Positions 31,668 to 43,000 of a stretch of DNA of 64,000 nucleotides are shown here, piece after piece; within the stretch, counting starts at the first letter, position 1, and each line of letters starts with the position of its first letter. The notes beneath the pieces were generated by a model that saw nothing but the letters and a program-made list of their open reading frames with translations, had not been told where the DNA came from and searched no databases. Both the position numbers and the translations under genes were made by a program. This DNA comes from Podarcis raffonei (lineage: Eukaryota > Chordata > Lepidosauria > Squamata > Lacertidae): positions 96,606,534 through 96,670,533 of the forward strand of contig NC_070606.1 of NCBI RefSeq assembly GCF_027172205.1, given 5' to 3'.

Positions 31668-33585
31668 GCAAGATGTCCTCTCTCACCACTTAAGATCAAT
31701 AAGAGTGAGTCAATAAAGGGGGTAACAGTCGGTCGAAATGAATATAAGGTAAAGGCTTTTGCCGATGACTTGGTTATAACAGTGGAAGAACCCCTAACAA
31801 GTGTTAAAGAGGTATTAGAAGAAATAGAACAGTTTGGTCAAGTTGCAGGTTTTAAATTGAATAAGAAAAAAACTAAGATAATTGCTAAGAATATGGAACA
31901 GGAATTGATTGAAAGAATGCAGCAACAAACAGGTATAGAAGTGGTTAAGAAAGTGAAATATTTAGGAATTTGGTTAACCCCCCGAAATATTGATTTATTT
32001 CAAAATAATTACACACCAATGTGGAATAAAATTAAGAGAGACTTAGAGGTGTGGGGGAGGCTGAAGTTATCATTTTGGGGAAGAATTTCAATGATTAAGA
32101 TGAGTGTGTTACTGAAGATGTTATTTTTATTTCAGACAATTCCGATAATTAAAGGGGCCGTGATATTTAAAGAATGGCAAAGGATAATTTCAAGGTATAT
32201 CTGGCAGGGTAAGAAGCCGAGAATACAATTTAAGTTATTAACAGATGCTAAAGAAAGAGGAGGCTTCGCCTTGCCGGACTTGAAATTATATTATGAAGCA
32301 TCATGCCTCTGTTGGTTGAAAGAATGGATGAAATTAGAAAATACAGAATTGTTGGATTTGGAAGGATTTGATAACAGATTCAGCTGGCATGCATATTTAT
32401 GGTATGATAAGAAAAAAGTTCATAAAGGATTTGAAAACCACATCTTTTGAAGATCTCTTATAGAAGTTTGGGATAGGTATAAAAACCGATTGGAACAAAA
32501 AATACCACATTGGTTGTCTCCGTTGGAGGTGATGAGCGTGAAGAAAATCAATATGAGTGGGAGGTGGATAACATATGGGAACTTAATAATTAAAGAAGGG
32601 GGTAAATGGAAATTAAAATCATATGATGAAGTGAAAGAGTATGTTAATGACTGGCTGCATTATTTTCAGATTAATGAAATGTTTAAAAAAGATGTTAGAG
32701 AAAAAGGTTTTGCTGAAAAAGAATCAAAGTTTCAACAAGAAATATTGAAGAATGATTTAAATTTTTTGTCTAAAATGTATAAATTGCTGCTTGAATGGTA
32801 TACAAAGGATGAGGAGGTTAAATTGGTTATGATTCATTGGGCCAAAGATTTTGGGTATAACATACAATTAAATGATTGGACAAAATTGTGGAATGAAGGA
32901 TTAAAATTTACTGCTTGTACTGCATTAAAAGAAAATGTGAAGAAAATGATATATAGATGGTATATCACATCAGTAAAGTTAGCAAAAATGTATAAAGTAA
33001 GTAATGTGTTGGAAATGTAAGGAAAAAGAGGGAACATTTTATCATATGTGGTGGGAGTGTAAAAAGGTAAAATGCTTCTGGGAGATGATATATAATGAGA
33101 TAAAAAAATGTTGAAATATACATTTATAAAGAAGCCAGAGGCATTTCTTTTAGGAATAATGGGAAATGAAATTAATAAGAAAGAATATAGGTTCTTTTTA
33201 TATGCAGTAACAGCAGCAAGAATATTATTGGCCCAGAAATGGAAACAAGAAGAATTACCTATAATGGAAGAGTGGAGAATGAAACTAATGGACTATGCAG
33301 AACTTGATAAATTAACAGGAAGGATCCGGAACCGGCGGGACCAGAAGTTCACTGAGGACTGGAGAAAATTTACGGAGTACATGAAAAGTATATGTGACGA
33401 TCAGACAACGTTTGCAGGTTTACAGGAAGCTCTGTGAAGAATTAATAGTTGAAATGTTGTAAAAATGAAAAAGAGATAGGATATGTTATTAATGTAATGC
33501 AATATTAAACAGGGAATGCGCAAGAAGTGATTAAGATGGAGGATTATCAGAGGAGTTGATGGAAGTCCAAAAAGATTGTATTGGT
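31668..33585 (+). mobile_element. L1 LINE: ORF2 reverse transcriptase C-half and 3' UTR
   Basis: Starts with the RT block CPLSPL, has an internal deletion, then the catalytic FADD near 31758-31769, KVKYLGIWLTPRNIDLF, and the thumb region WGRISMIKMSVLLKMLFLFQ. Further on are the downstream domain and the cysteine knuckle (CWKCKEKEGTFYHMWWEC, about 33006-33060, partly frameshifted) and the C-terminal block up to about 33437. Frame breaks at about 32449 and 33020 show it is dead. It is fused on its left to BovB sequence without any L1 5' region. Confidence 0.85.
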
Positions 33586-33590
33586 GGTTG

Positions 33591-35430
33591 GGACTTCCGG
33601 GTTAGCGCCATCGACTAATGGCGGATTCCCTCCGAGCTCCGGAGGGAATCGGCTCCGCGGGATTTGGGTCTTGCCGCTGCGGCGATGCGGGGACCCTCAG
33701 AAATCACAGGCGCTGAAGCCTGTGAACCTGGTGACTCGGCAGGCACCATTTGCGCCCCCCGACCCGCGAAGGAGCCTTTTTAAAGGCTTCGGAACGGGGG
33801 ACGGGGCGAGCGGCGCGGTGCTGAGAGTCGACTGCTTCTCCTGCGGAGTGAAGCCGCATGCCATGGTCGGAGAGCGCTGACTTCTTCTTGTGAACAATTG
33901 GACTTTAAAAGCAACAACCCATGAGTAGTACGGAAATTGGATTTGCAAAGAAAAATTTTTTTTTTAATTAGGCACGATCGGGGAAAGCGCAAACAGGAAG
34001 TCCGGCTCCCCGTCTTGTAAATAATTTAAAGCAAGGACTAGTTAACTAAGGTCGAGAGAACTTCTTCTTCTTTATTGGGTAAAAGACATTAATTTCACGA
34101 TTTGGCAGTATAAGTAATTTTACTGGAGGATAAGAGCTAATTTTGAGAGCTGAAGTGCCACCCCCCCGGACCCGGGAGTGATCCGCGAGAGAGCCTGTTG
34201 AGGAGATATAGAAGAGTTTGATAGCTGTCAAATTAGCTGGCAAGAAGGAAAAAGAGAACTTTGTTTCTGCTGTCTCTGCTGGATATATTTGTTACAATTT
34301 GGTTATATTTTGTTGAAAACAAGGAAGAACTGATACAAACTAACTTGATTTTTGGATTTGAACTGGAAGGAAGATAAAGTAACCAAAATCCCTCTAGAGG
34401 GGGTTTTGGGACATTACAAGAATGGCTGAAGGAGGAAAAATTCAAGCTAAATTGGACAGAGTTTTTCTTCTCTTGGGAAAGTTACAAGGCCAAATTGATG
34501 TTTTGGCTACCAATGTTGCAACTCTGGACTTAACAGTAAACAAATTCATTGAATTTGATAAGGATTTGACTCAGGAAGTTCATGCAGCTGGACAAGAAGA
34601 GAAACTTGAGAGATTTGAGAGTGTGGAGAAAGAGATATATGTTGTTTCTGAGGAAAAGGAAGGAGGAGATGTAATGTTGCAGATGACAAAGGAGAGCCAG
34701 AGGCCTGACATGATGGTTACAAAGGAAAATAAGTACTGGATGATGAAAATCTGGTCTGAATTGGAGATTGAAGAATGGAGAGATCTCCTTATGTGGAGAT
34801 CTGAAGACCTATGGATTACAAATTTGATTAAGGTGGAAGTTGGAGCTTTCGGGACATTTGGACTTAAAAGGAGTAAGAAACAAGATTCAGGCTCCACTTT
34901 TAAGTTTGGAGGTCTGGCTGGAAGAAACATGGACCCTATTGGGACAGAGCTTCTCCCGAGATCTGGTGTTTAATACTAAGGACTACCAAAAAAACCGGCA
35001 GAGAGGAATTGAGAGAGAATTAAGAGCCTCGGACGTGAGGTCTCCAGGCTGATAGTAGACTAAGACTGATGGACATTTGTTGGGGATCGAAACCAGGAAA
35101 GGGTGGGGTGGGGTTTGGGAATCCAAAGGGTGTACAATTATAATCTGTTTTTTTATTTTGTTTTGTTATTAGTATGAAAATTGGGGAATTCGTGGAAGGG
35201 AATTTGGGTCGACTTTAGAAAAAAGTTTTAAGAATGAGCACTGATGTACAAATATTGATGTTTATAAGTTAAAATTGGTTTTTCTAAAATGAATTAAATA
35301 TAAAAAGGTCAAAAATTGGGGATAAGAACTTGTTGAACTAACAATTTGAATTGGAATATAAGAAGGGGAGGTGTGGGGAAGTCAGGGAAATATGTTATTG
35401 AAAATACGGATTGTAAACTTTATGTGTTTT
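33591..35430 (+). mobile_element. ORF1-only L1-related element, copy 1
   Basis: Begins GGACTTCCGGGTTAGCGCC. It has a GC-rich 5' UTR of about 830 bp, a small open frame at 34422, and a 3' UTR that stops at AAACTTTATGTGTTTT where copia sequence begins. A near-identical copy lies inverted at 56516-58423 and is longer at the 3' end by about 75 bp. There is no endonuclease or reverse transcriptase, so it must be mobilised by L1, in the way mammalian HAL1-type elements are. Confidence 0.8.
34422..34973 (+). CDS. ORF1-like protein of the L1-related element
   Basis: 183 codons from ATG 34422. The first 70 residues (LDRVFLLLGKLQGQIDVLAT and the following heptad-like stretch) look like a coiled coil, as in L1 ORF1p. 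The second half has WSELEIEEWRDLLMWRSEDL. No RRM or zinc finger was recognised. Comparison with the copy on the minus strand (57597 down to 56968) indicates that an extra C near 34955 shifts the frame here. The other copy would read through to RASDVRSPG (equivalent to 35052 here), about 210 residues. I infer RNA-binding only by analogy with ORF1p. Confidence 0.6.
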   Translation: MAEGGKIQAKLDRVFLLLGKLQGQIDVLATNVATLDLTVNKFIEFDKDLTQEVHAAGQEEKLERFESVEKEIYVVSEEKEGGDVMLQMTKESQRPDMMVTKENKYWMMKIWSELEIEEWRDLLMWRSEDLWITNLIKVEVGAFGTFGLKRSKKQDSGSTFKFGGLAGRNMDPIGTELLPRSGV

Positions 35431-38400
35431 CATGTCAAAGTGCTCCTTCAGTTGAGCTAGGGTGCTTTGGTAGAAAGCCTGATTCTTCCAAAACACCAGA
35501 AGATCATCAACAAAACATAAACAATACAGTTTGTTTTGCCCCTCCTCTTTGACAAACACACACGGATCAGCCTTGCCCTGGTGAAAACGTAGAGAAAGCA
35601 ACGTCTCAGTCAGTTTTGTGTTCCAACACCTGGCACTCTGCTTGAGACCATATAAGGATTTCCGCAGTTTACAGACCATTCCCTTCTGTATCTGCATCCC
35701 ATCAGGTGGAAGCATAAACAGCTCCTCGTCCAAAATCCCGTACAAAAAAAGCTGTATTAATGTCATGATGGGAAACATGCAGTTTCTCCTCTGCAACTAT
35801 TTTGAGCATCAGCCGAATGCTCTCATATTTGACAGTGGGTGAGTAGGTCTCGTGGTAATCCTGTCCTGGTACCTGTGAAAAATCTCTGGCAACCAATCTG
35901 GCTTTGTGTCTGACAACCTTGCCATTCTGGTCTGTCTTGGCCTTGAAGACCCATTTGCTGCCAACGAGTCTCATTCCTGGGACTACCAGCTCCCAAGTTT
36001 GGTTCCTGTTCAAGGAACAACTGTTCAAGGAATCAACTTCAGCCTTCATGGCATTAAGCCAAGGCTCAGCATCTTTAGAGGTTAACTCCTGAACCTCTTT
36101 GAAGCTTGAAGGTTCCCACACCTTCTCTGAGCTACTAAGAACAGCAGTTGCCGTCTTAGCAAACTCATCAGCAAATCTCTTTGGAGGTCTGCCTTTGGTC
36201 GCCCTTTCAGACCTGCGAACCAGACGCAAGTCTTCTGGACTCATCTCCTCCTTCTTAGGAGAAAAGTGACCAATGGTGAACAGTGGTTCTTCCAGTTCAT
36301 TGTCAGACGCATCAGATGGTCTGACTGAGGCCTTTGCACTCTTGTAGTCTGCTGTGTCATCACTGTTGCTGACATCAGCAGCAGCGCCACCAACTGAACT
36401 GGAATCTGAACTCTGTTCATCATCATCCTCATCATCCTCAGCTTCCTCAACATCATCTGCTTTTTTCACATCACCTTCATCCTCCTCTGGGTAACTCTGG
36501 AAAATTCCCACATTTCCCCCCCACTTAGGATTGTACTCAACACTCTTTGTGAACTTAATGGACTTAGAGTTAGTCATCCATACTCTGTATGCACCTTTTT
36601 CGTACCCCATGAACAAACCATGTGCCCCACGCTTCCCAAGCTTGTTGCTCTGTGGGGTGTGTACCCACATGTCAGAACCAAAGATTCTCATGTGCTTGAC
36701 GTTCGGTTTCTTACCAAACATCTTCTCATAGGGAGTACAACCAATAGGTGATGACAGTCTCCTGTTAAAAGAATAAACAAACGTCGACAGAGCTTCCCCC
36801 CAAAGCTTCTCAGGGAGGTTGGCATCATGCAACAATGTTTTAGTCCTTGCAGCAACGTTTGATTTGCTCGCTCCGCAAGCCCATTCATCCATGGTGATCT
36901 AGGCGTTGACAAGTCATGCTGGATTCCCTTCTCAGTCAGGAAAGCTTCAAACTGCTGAGAAGTGAACTCCCCGCCCCGATCAGTAAAGAGACACCCGATA
37001 CGTTTACCGTGAACATTCTCCAACCAAGCACAGAATGCCTTGAACCTAGGAAACGCTTGTGATTTCTGCACAAGCATAAACACATGAATGTACCTAGAAA
37101 AAGAATCAATTAGAACCATGAAGTACCTTGCTCCTCCCAAAGAGGGCGCAAGTGGACCAACCAGGTCTGCGTGCACTAGCTGGTAGGGTTTGGAAGCCTG
37201 CCTGCTAGACTCCTTGCCTTTTGGAGCAACCTTCACCTTGTTCTCTGCACAAGATACACATTTCATGTGAAACTTACAGGGTTTGATGTTCAAACCTTCA
37301 ACCAACCCAGGCATCTTGGCCAGCGCCTGCCAAGAGAGGTGACAAAATCTTCGATGTGCATCATGAATGCATCCTGCATGAAGAACTTTGTTAGTTTGTG
37401 CAACACAACAAGAATCAGCATTAGACACAGCAACATTGTCATCATAAGTTATACAGAATAAGCCATCCATAAACTTTGCATGCAAAATGTCCTCTTTGCC
37501 TTTTCTGATGACACAGACGCTCCTCTTGAAGGAAATCTCAAAGCCACGCCCAGTCAGCTGTGGGACACTAAGCAAATTGTCCGCAGCGCCTGGAACAAAA
37601 AGTACATCTCTGATGGTAGTGTGCAGACTTGCAAGTTTCACAGTCCCTACTCCTGCAATTTGCAACGTCCTTCCATCAGCCAGGTGGATTTCTCCGTCTT
37701 GACGTGTGAAGAAGATAAACAGGTGCTTATCTTTTGACAAATGGCGGCTCGCACCAGAGTCGATAACAAACCTGGCCTTGGCCTTTGGAGCAGGTTTTCT
37801 GGCAAGCAAAACCTTGTTTTCCTCTGGCGTGGGCTTTTGCTGCTTGCCCCCCTGCTCCTGGCCATCAGACTCACCTTTAGCCTTTGGTGAAGCTGTGCCA
37901 GCAAACAAAACCTTGTTTTCCACTGGCATGGGCTTTTGCAGCTTGCCCCCCTGCTCCTGGCCATCAGACTCGCCTTTAGCCTTTGGTGAAGCAGTGCCAG
38001 CAAACAAAGCCTTGTTTTCCAGTGGTGTGGGCTCTTCACCCTCCCTCTGCTTCGGGCCATCTGTAGGCATCTTGCTCTGTTTACCTCTGGCCTTCCGGCC
38101 TCTGCAAAGGCGATGACCTTGTTTCCCACGAGAAACAGAGCTCTCAGCTGCCGACTCCTTTGTTCCCCCTGGAGGCTGGAATGCTGCCTGGGATGACGTG
38201 ACAGTCAGCTCCCCCTGCAGCTTGCAACCGGTGCCCTCAGCATCCCTGCATTCACTCGCATTCTGGGAAACAGCCAGGACCTCTGCAGTCAAACTATGGG
38301 CTGGGATGATTGGCAGATGGGCTTTTTTCAAAGCATTCCACATCTTACGTGCAGTCGTGTTGCCAGCTAGCGTGGCAATTTCCTCCAGAGAAACGGACAA

Positions 38401-39205
38401 GACTATTACGTCTATGGCCCTCAAATTCTGGGCTCTCCATTTCTCTGTCAGAGGAACTGGAGGGGCTTCAGACACAGTATGCCACACTCCAAACTGACAC
38501 AGCAAACTCTCACACCATTTTGCCCAGGTCTGATAATTGTGCCGATTTAACTTTGGGCACTCAGTGGCCTCAGAAGCTTGGGAAAACTCCATTCCAGCTT
38601 TTTACTTGAGCCATGAGTCTTTTATGCCTTCAAAGACGTCTTATCTCGGCAGCTCATAAGTCACGAAGCCTGCTTGGCTTGGCTCCCAGGCCAATTAGAC
38701 CAGCCGGAGTTCAAAGACTCTTCCACGGCATTCAGAAAAGCCTCTGCTTTCGCTTTTCCAACACATACCTTTCAGCAGTCTGTTGCAGTCTTACTCTCCT
38801 GTAAGTGCTGTGAATCTGGGCCCATAACCTGTTATTGGGATACTGCCAGAGAGACATGGGTCCATCTGAGCCCCCAAGCCAGCTGCCGGACGATCCATCG
38901 ATCTCCCGTAGACACACAGTATCAGCAATCAGACACACAGTATTAGCGACACGAGGCCTCAGAAACAGTATTCCACATTCTTAGGCTGGTGCACACTCTG
39001 TCAGCAGAATTCACACAGCGAGAGATGCACAGCAGGAGAGCATATTTACAGTTTATTTAGCGTTGGTCAGAACAAAGAAAAACATGACCACCTGCATCGG
39101 TATGCTCAGGCAACAAGAGGAAAGAAACGAAAGCAACTGAAAACATAAACATCCTGTGAACAGGAAATACGCAGAATCTGTGACTCACAAAGCCTGCTCC
39201 CTTTT
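35431..39205 (-). mobile_element. Ty1/copia fossil (5' LTR, gag, protease, integrase, partial RT)
   Basis: Read on the minus strand, the order is: a probable LTR (about 39205 to 38830, with AATAAA at 39057-39052), a primer-binding site GGTTATGGGCCCAG (38829-38816), gag-like (PKLNRHNYQTW near 38540), protease (VIDSGASRHLS near 37760), integrase (HADLVGPL, LFTDRGGEFTSQQF, ERANQTLLQG) and the first part of reverse transcriptase (WVFKAKTDQNGKVVRHKARL, FVDDLLV near 35500). The element is broken, with a few frame breaks and no 3' half or 3' LTR at its low-coordinate side, where it abuts the L1 relative. The long readable stretches suggest moderate age. Copia elements are uncommon in vertebrates, so this copy is notable. 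Confidence 0.85.
39052..39057 (-). promoter_or_regulatory. AATAAA in the copia LTR, downstream of gene C
   Basis: The hexamer is on the same strand as gene C, about 950 bp beyond its stop codon, and is the first canonical AATAAA I see there (an ATTAAA variant lies at 39309-39304). It is the copia LTR's own 3'-processing signal and could serve gene C. This is a positional inference only. Confidence 0.3.
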
Positions 39206-40034
39206 AAGGTGGAACGGAAATATCCTAACAGAAATATCAACAACCTCATATATGCAGATGACACAACCTTAATAGCAGAAAGTGAGGAGGAATTAAATAA
39301 CCTTTTAATGAGGGTGAAAGAGGAGAGCGCAAAATATCTTCTGAAGCTCAACATCAAAAAAAACTAAGATCATGGCCACTGGTCCCATCACTTCCTAGCA
39401 AACAGAAGGGGAAGAAATGGAGGCAGTGAGAGGTTTTACTTTCTTGGGTTCCATGATCACTGCAGATGGTGACAGCAATCACAAAATTAAAAGACGCCTG
39501 CTTCTTGGGAGTAAAGCAATGACAAACCTAGACAGCATCTTAAAAAGCAAAGACATCACCTTGCTGACAAAGGTCCGTATAGTTAAAGCTATGGTTTTCC
39601 CAGTAGTGATGTATGGAAGTGAGAGCTGGACCATAAAGAAGGCTGATCGCCAAAGAATTGATGCTTATGAATTATGGTGCTGGAGGAGACTCTCGAGAGT
39701 CCCCTGGACTGCAAGAAGATCAAACCTCTCCATTCTTAAGGAAATCAGCTCTGAGTGCTCACTGGAAGGACAGATCGTGAATCTGAGGCTCCAAGACTTT
39801 GCCTACCTCATGAGGAGAGAAGACTCCCTGGAAAAGACCCTGGTGCTGGGAAAGATGGAGGGCACAAGGAGAAGGGGACGACAGAGGACGAGGTGGTTGG
39901 ACAGTGTTCTTGAAGCTACGAACATAAGTTTGACCAAACTGCGGGAGGCAGTGGAAGACAGGAGTGCCTGGTGTGCTCTGGTCCAGGGGGTCACGAAGGG
40001 CCGGACACGACTAAACGACTAAACTACAACAGCT
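39206..40034 (+). mobile_element. RTE/BovB LINE, 3' part
   Basis: Codes the end of the reverse transcriptase (TSYMQ/NLIYADDTT region, with YADD near 39250) and the C-terminal region: FTFLGSMITADGDSNHKIKR, VMYGSESWTIKKADRQRIDA, RRLSRVPWTARRSN and TRWLDSVLEATN, ending near TKGRTRLND at 40022. It closes with the BovB tail CTAAACGACTAAACTACAAC. A one-base shift near 39360 breaks the frame. It lies antisense to the 3' end of gene C and provides that gene's stop codon. Confidence 0.88.
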
Positions 40035-43000
40035 TGGTTTGGTGACGTCTGCTTCTAGGCTTTCTGGGCTAGCCTCTTGTTCCCTCTTCCAAGCTGTAGC
40101 CTTGCGAGGAACAGCACAGATCATGTAAGGATACGGTTGCACAGCTAACCCTCCTCTCACAGCATTTGTGTTGATCTCCCGCACGCCATCAGGCAGCCGT
40201 AACGTGAACGCTTGCAGCAGGTTAGTGAAGAAGAGGAAAATCTCCATCCTCGCCAGATTCTCCCCGAGACAGAGACGCTTCCCTAAGGAAGGAGATACTA
40301 CCCACTGTAATAACTGGACAGCTTAGGGTGACCAACAACATAAGGTTTTCCAAGAGATTTCGCCCATGTTGTGTTGACGTCTCTAGTCTAGGGATTGGGA
40401 TACCTCAGGCCTAAGGTATGTGGCCCTTAAGACCTCTCTACCTGGCCCTTGGAGCTCCCCCCAGATCCCATGCCCTCCTGAGTCGCACCATTCATCAACC
40501 CTCCTTCATACCCTTCTTGGATGTGTTTGCCTGGATTTGGGGATACAGAGGGAGTGTGCGTAGAAAACTGTCACAAGGCAACATCTGTATTCGCTGCCCT
40601 GCCCACATTTGTATCTTGTCCAAAAGGAAATGTGGTCCTTGGTTTGAAAAAATGTAGCCTCACCCTTCCCTGCTCTAGCCCAGTGTTTCCCAGCGTTGGG
40701 TCTCCAGCTGTCTTTGGACTACAACTCCCATCATCCCCAGCTAGCAGGACCAGTGGTCAGGGATGATGGGAATTGTAGTCCAAAAATAGCTGGAGACCCA
40801 AGGTTGGGAAACTCTGCTCTAGAGCCAGCCATTCCAATGCGCTCTGCACTGAATGGCAAGTCACATTTACCTATTGAAAATGGAATGAAGGCGTCTCTGA
40901 CGAAGAAGTTCCCTTCTTTATCCAGGAAGTGGTTTGGGTTGAACTGGTAAGGCGTCTCCCACTCTTCAGGGTCATATAGCGCAGATGCTATATCAGGAAT
41001 AATTACAGTATCCTGCAAAGAGAGACACAAACTGCCTGAGTTTAACCTGGCCTTCGGACCACTGTATAATGCTGCTTTTGATACCTTGAGTTGCCAGATA
41101 AATAGAACGGGAGGAGAGCTCTGGTAGGCTGGGACAGCTGGTAGACATACATGGAAGGAATCCTGTAATTCTCCCAAGGCTCAGATTTTGATCCAAGCCA
41201 GTGAAGAATCCAGCTCTCATTTAATATGGGCATCTGTGACTCCTGAAATTCTTCTCTGAGCCCAGCTCAGGAAAACATTATAGGAGTGTAGGAAGTCAGA
41301 CTACTGCACCATTTCTTTCATTATGATTGTTTTGTATGCCTTTAATCGGTATTTTAGGTGTGCTTTGTTATCATTGTACTCAGTGCTATTCTTCTAGAAA
41401 AAGAGGTGAAGGAACTCACCATGAATACCTCGCTTGTTCTCTTACAATGGCAATGGCACCCACCTGAGAGGTGCCAGAACTGATTTCCAGCAAGTTCTGG
41501 CTGGAAAAAGGAGCCCTGATTGTACTTTGTATTATGATGTATTTGTTAGCAGCCTTGGGATTCATTTGTGAGGAAGTGTGGAGTATAAATAAACCAGGGA
41601 GACTTGATCTGCTGGGCACATGCTGCCCATTATCTAGAAGACTCTCATCAGTCTAGCTATTGGCAGGATGTGAACTCAATTTTAATTTTGTTGGGGGGGG
41701 GGAGTTCTGTACCTTTTTCATGGGAAAACCAAAAATAGTTGCATCCTTTGCACATTGCCTGAAATTTCCAACCAAGAGAACGTATTTGTGGCGCTGGATT
41801 TCATGAATGACAGCATTGGTGTAGGGCAGGTTCATCCGATCCTCATAGGAGATGCGTTGGGAACATGTCACGGCAGCATCAATCTCGGCCTGAACTTTCT
41901 CTGTGGAATCATGTTCACATTTAGAACCAAAGCAATCTTACTATGATGACCGCGCAGCTCTAGAAACCCTACGGCATCCTCAGTCCATAAAGACATTTGT
42001 AATTGAGGTGGAAATGAATCCCTAAGGCTATGGGTGGGGATGAAATTTTGCTTTATTTGCATACGAATTCCCATTTCGCCCCTTTCAAAACAATACAAGT
42101 ACCAAAACACAACTACTCTTCAAAATGTGCACTTCTCCAAATCATTTGATTTGACCTAATTTAATAATAAAAGTGATTCCTGCATCACAGAGGGTTGGAA
42201 GAAAGACCCTTTGGGTCCCTCCCATCTCTACAATTCTATCATTCTATGATTTGTATCCCACATTTGCACCAACAGTATTGAGTGCAAAGTGTCTCACAAC
42301 TAACAACAGCATTAAAAATTAACAAACATTACAATCTCTATAATCATATAAAAAACACAACAGTGTATAAATAAGGCAAACAAACAAACAAACAAACAAT
42401 CACAAATTCATCAAACAATTAATGCATTCCAACACAAGCTCAGAGTGATTCAGAATATCAGAAAAGGGCACTGAGCACCAGCCCTGAATGTCATGCAATT
42501 CCCCAATAGAAAATGTGTACAGAAATATGTGTATTAGGGAAAGGTGTGCCTGGCATAGTTAAAATAACAGGGGAAAATACTTCATATTATGTAGATATTG
42601 CAAAAGTATCTATATTAGGCAAACACTGGATACAAAAATGTGGTTTTGGGGGAAGAAATACGCACTTAAAATGCTGACAGATTTTCGTGAGGTCTAGCAG
42701 CGTGGGGCAGGGAGTGGAATTTGCAAACTGGTGAAGAAATACAGAGACCTGAAGACTGGAAAAAAGAGAGAAACTGTGTATATTTCTCCGAATATACACA
42801 TTTTGACAGTAATATAATATGGTGACCATGGACACCATAAAGGTAAAGGTACCCCTGCCCGTACGGGCCAGTCGTGTCCGACTCTGGGGTTGCGTGCCCA
42901 TCTCGCTTAAGAGGCCGGGGGCCAGCACTGTCCGAAGACACTTCCGGGTCACGTGGCCAGCGTGACGAAGCTGCTCTGGCGAGCCAGCACCAGCGCAGCA

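Noticed and set aside
31512-32450. 312-codon frame as a single novel protein
   Set aside because: Its first 50 codons are out-of-frame BovB sequence and the rest is L1 ORF2; the frame is a chance join at the chimeric junction.
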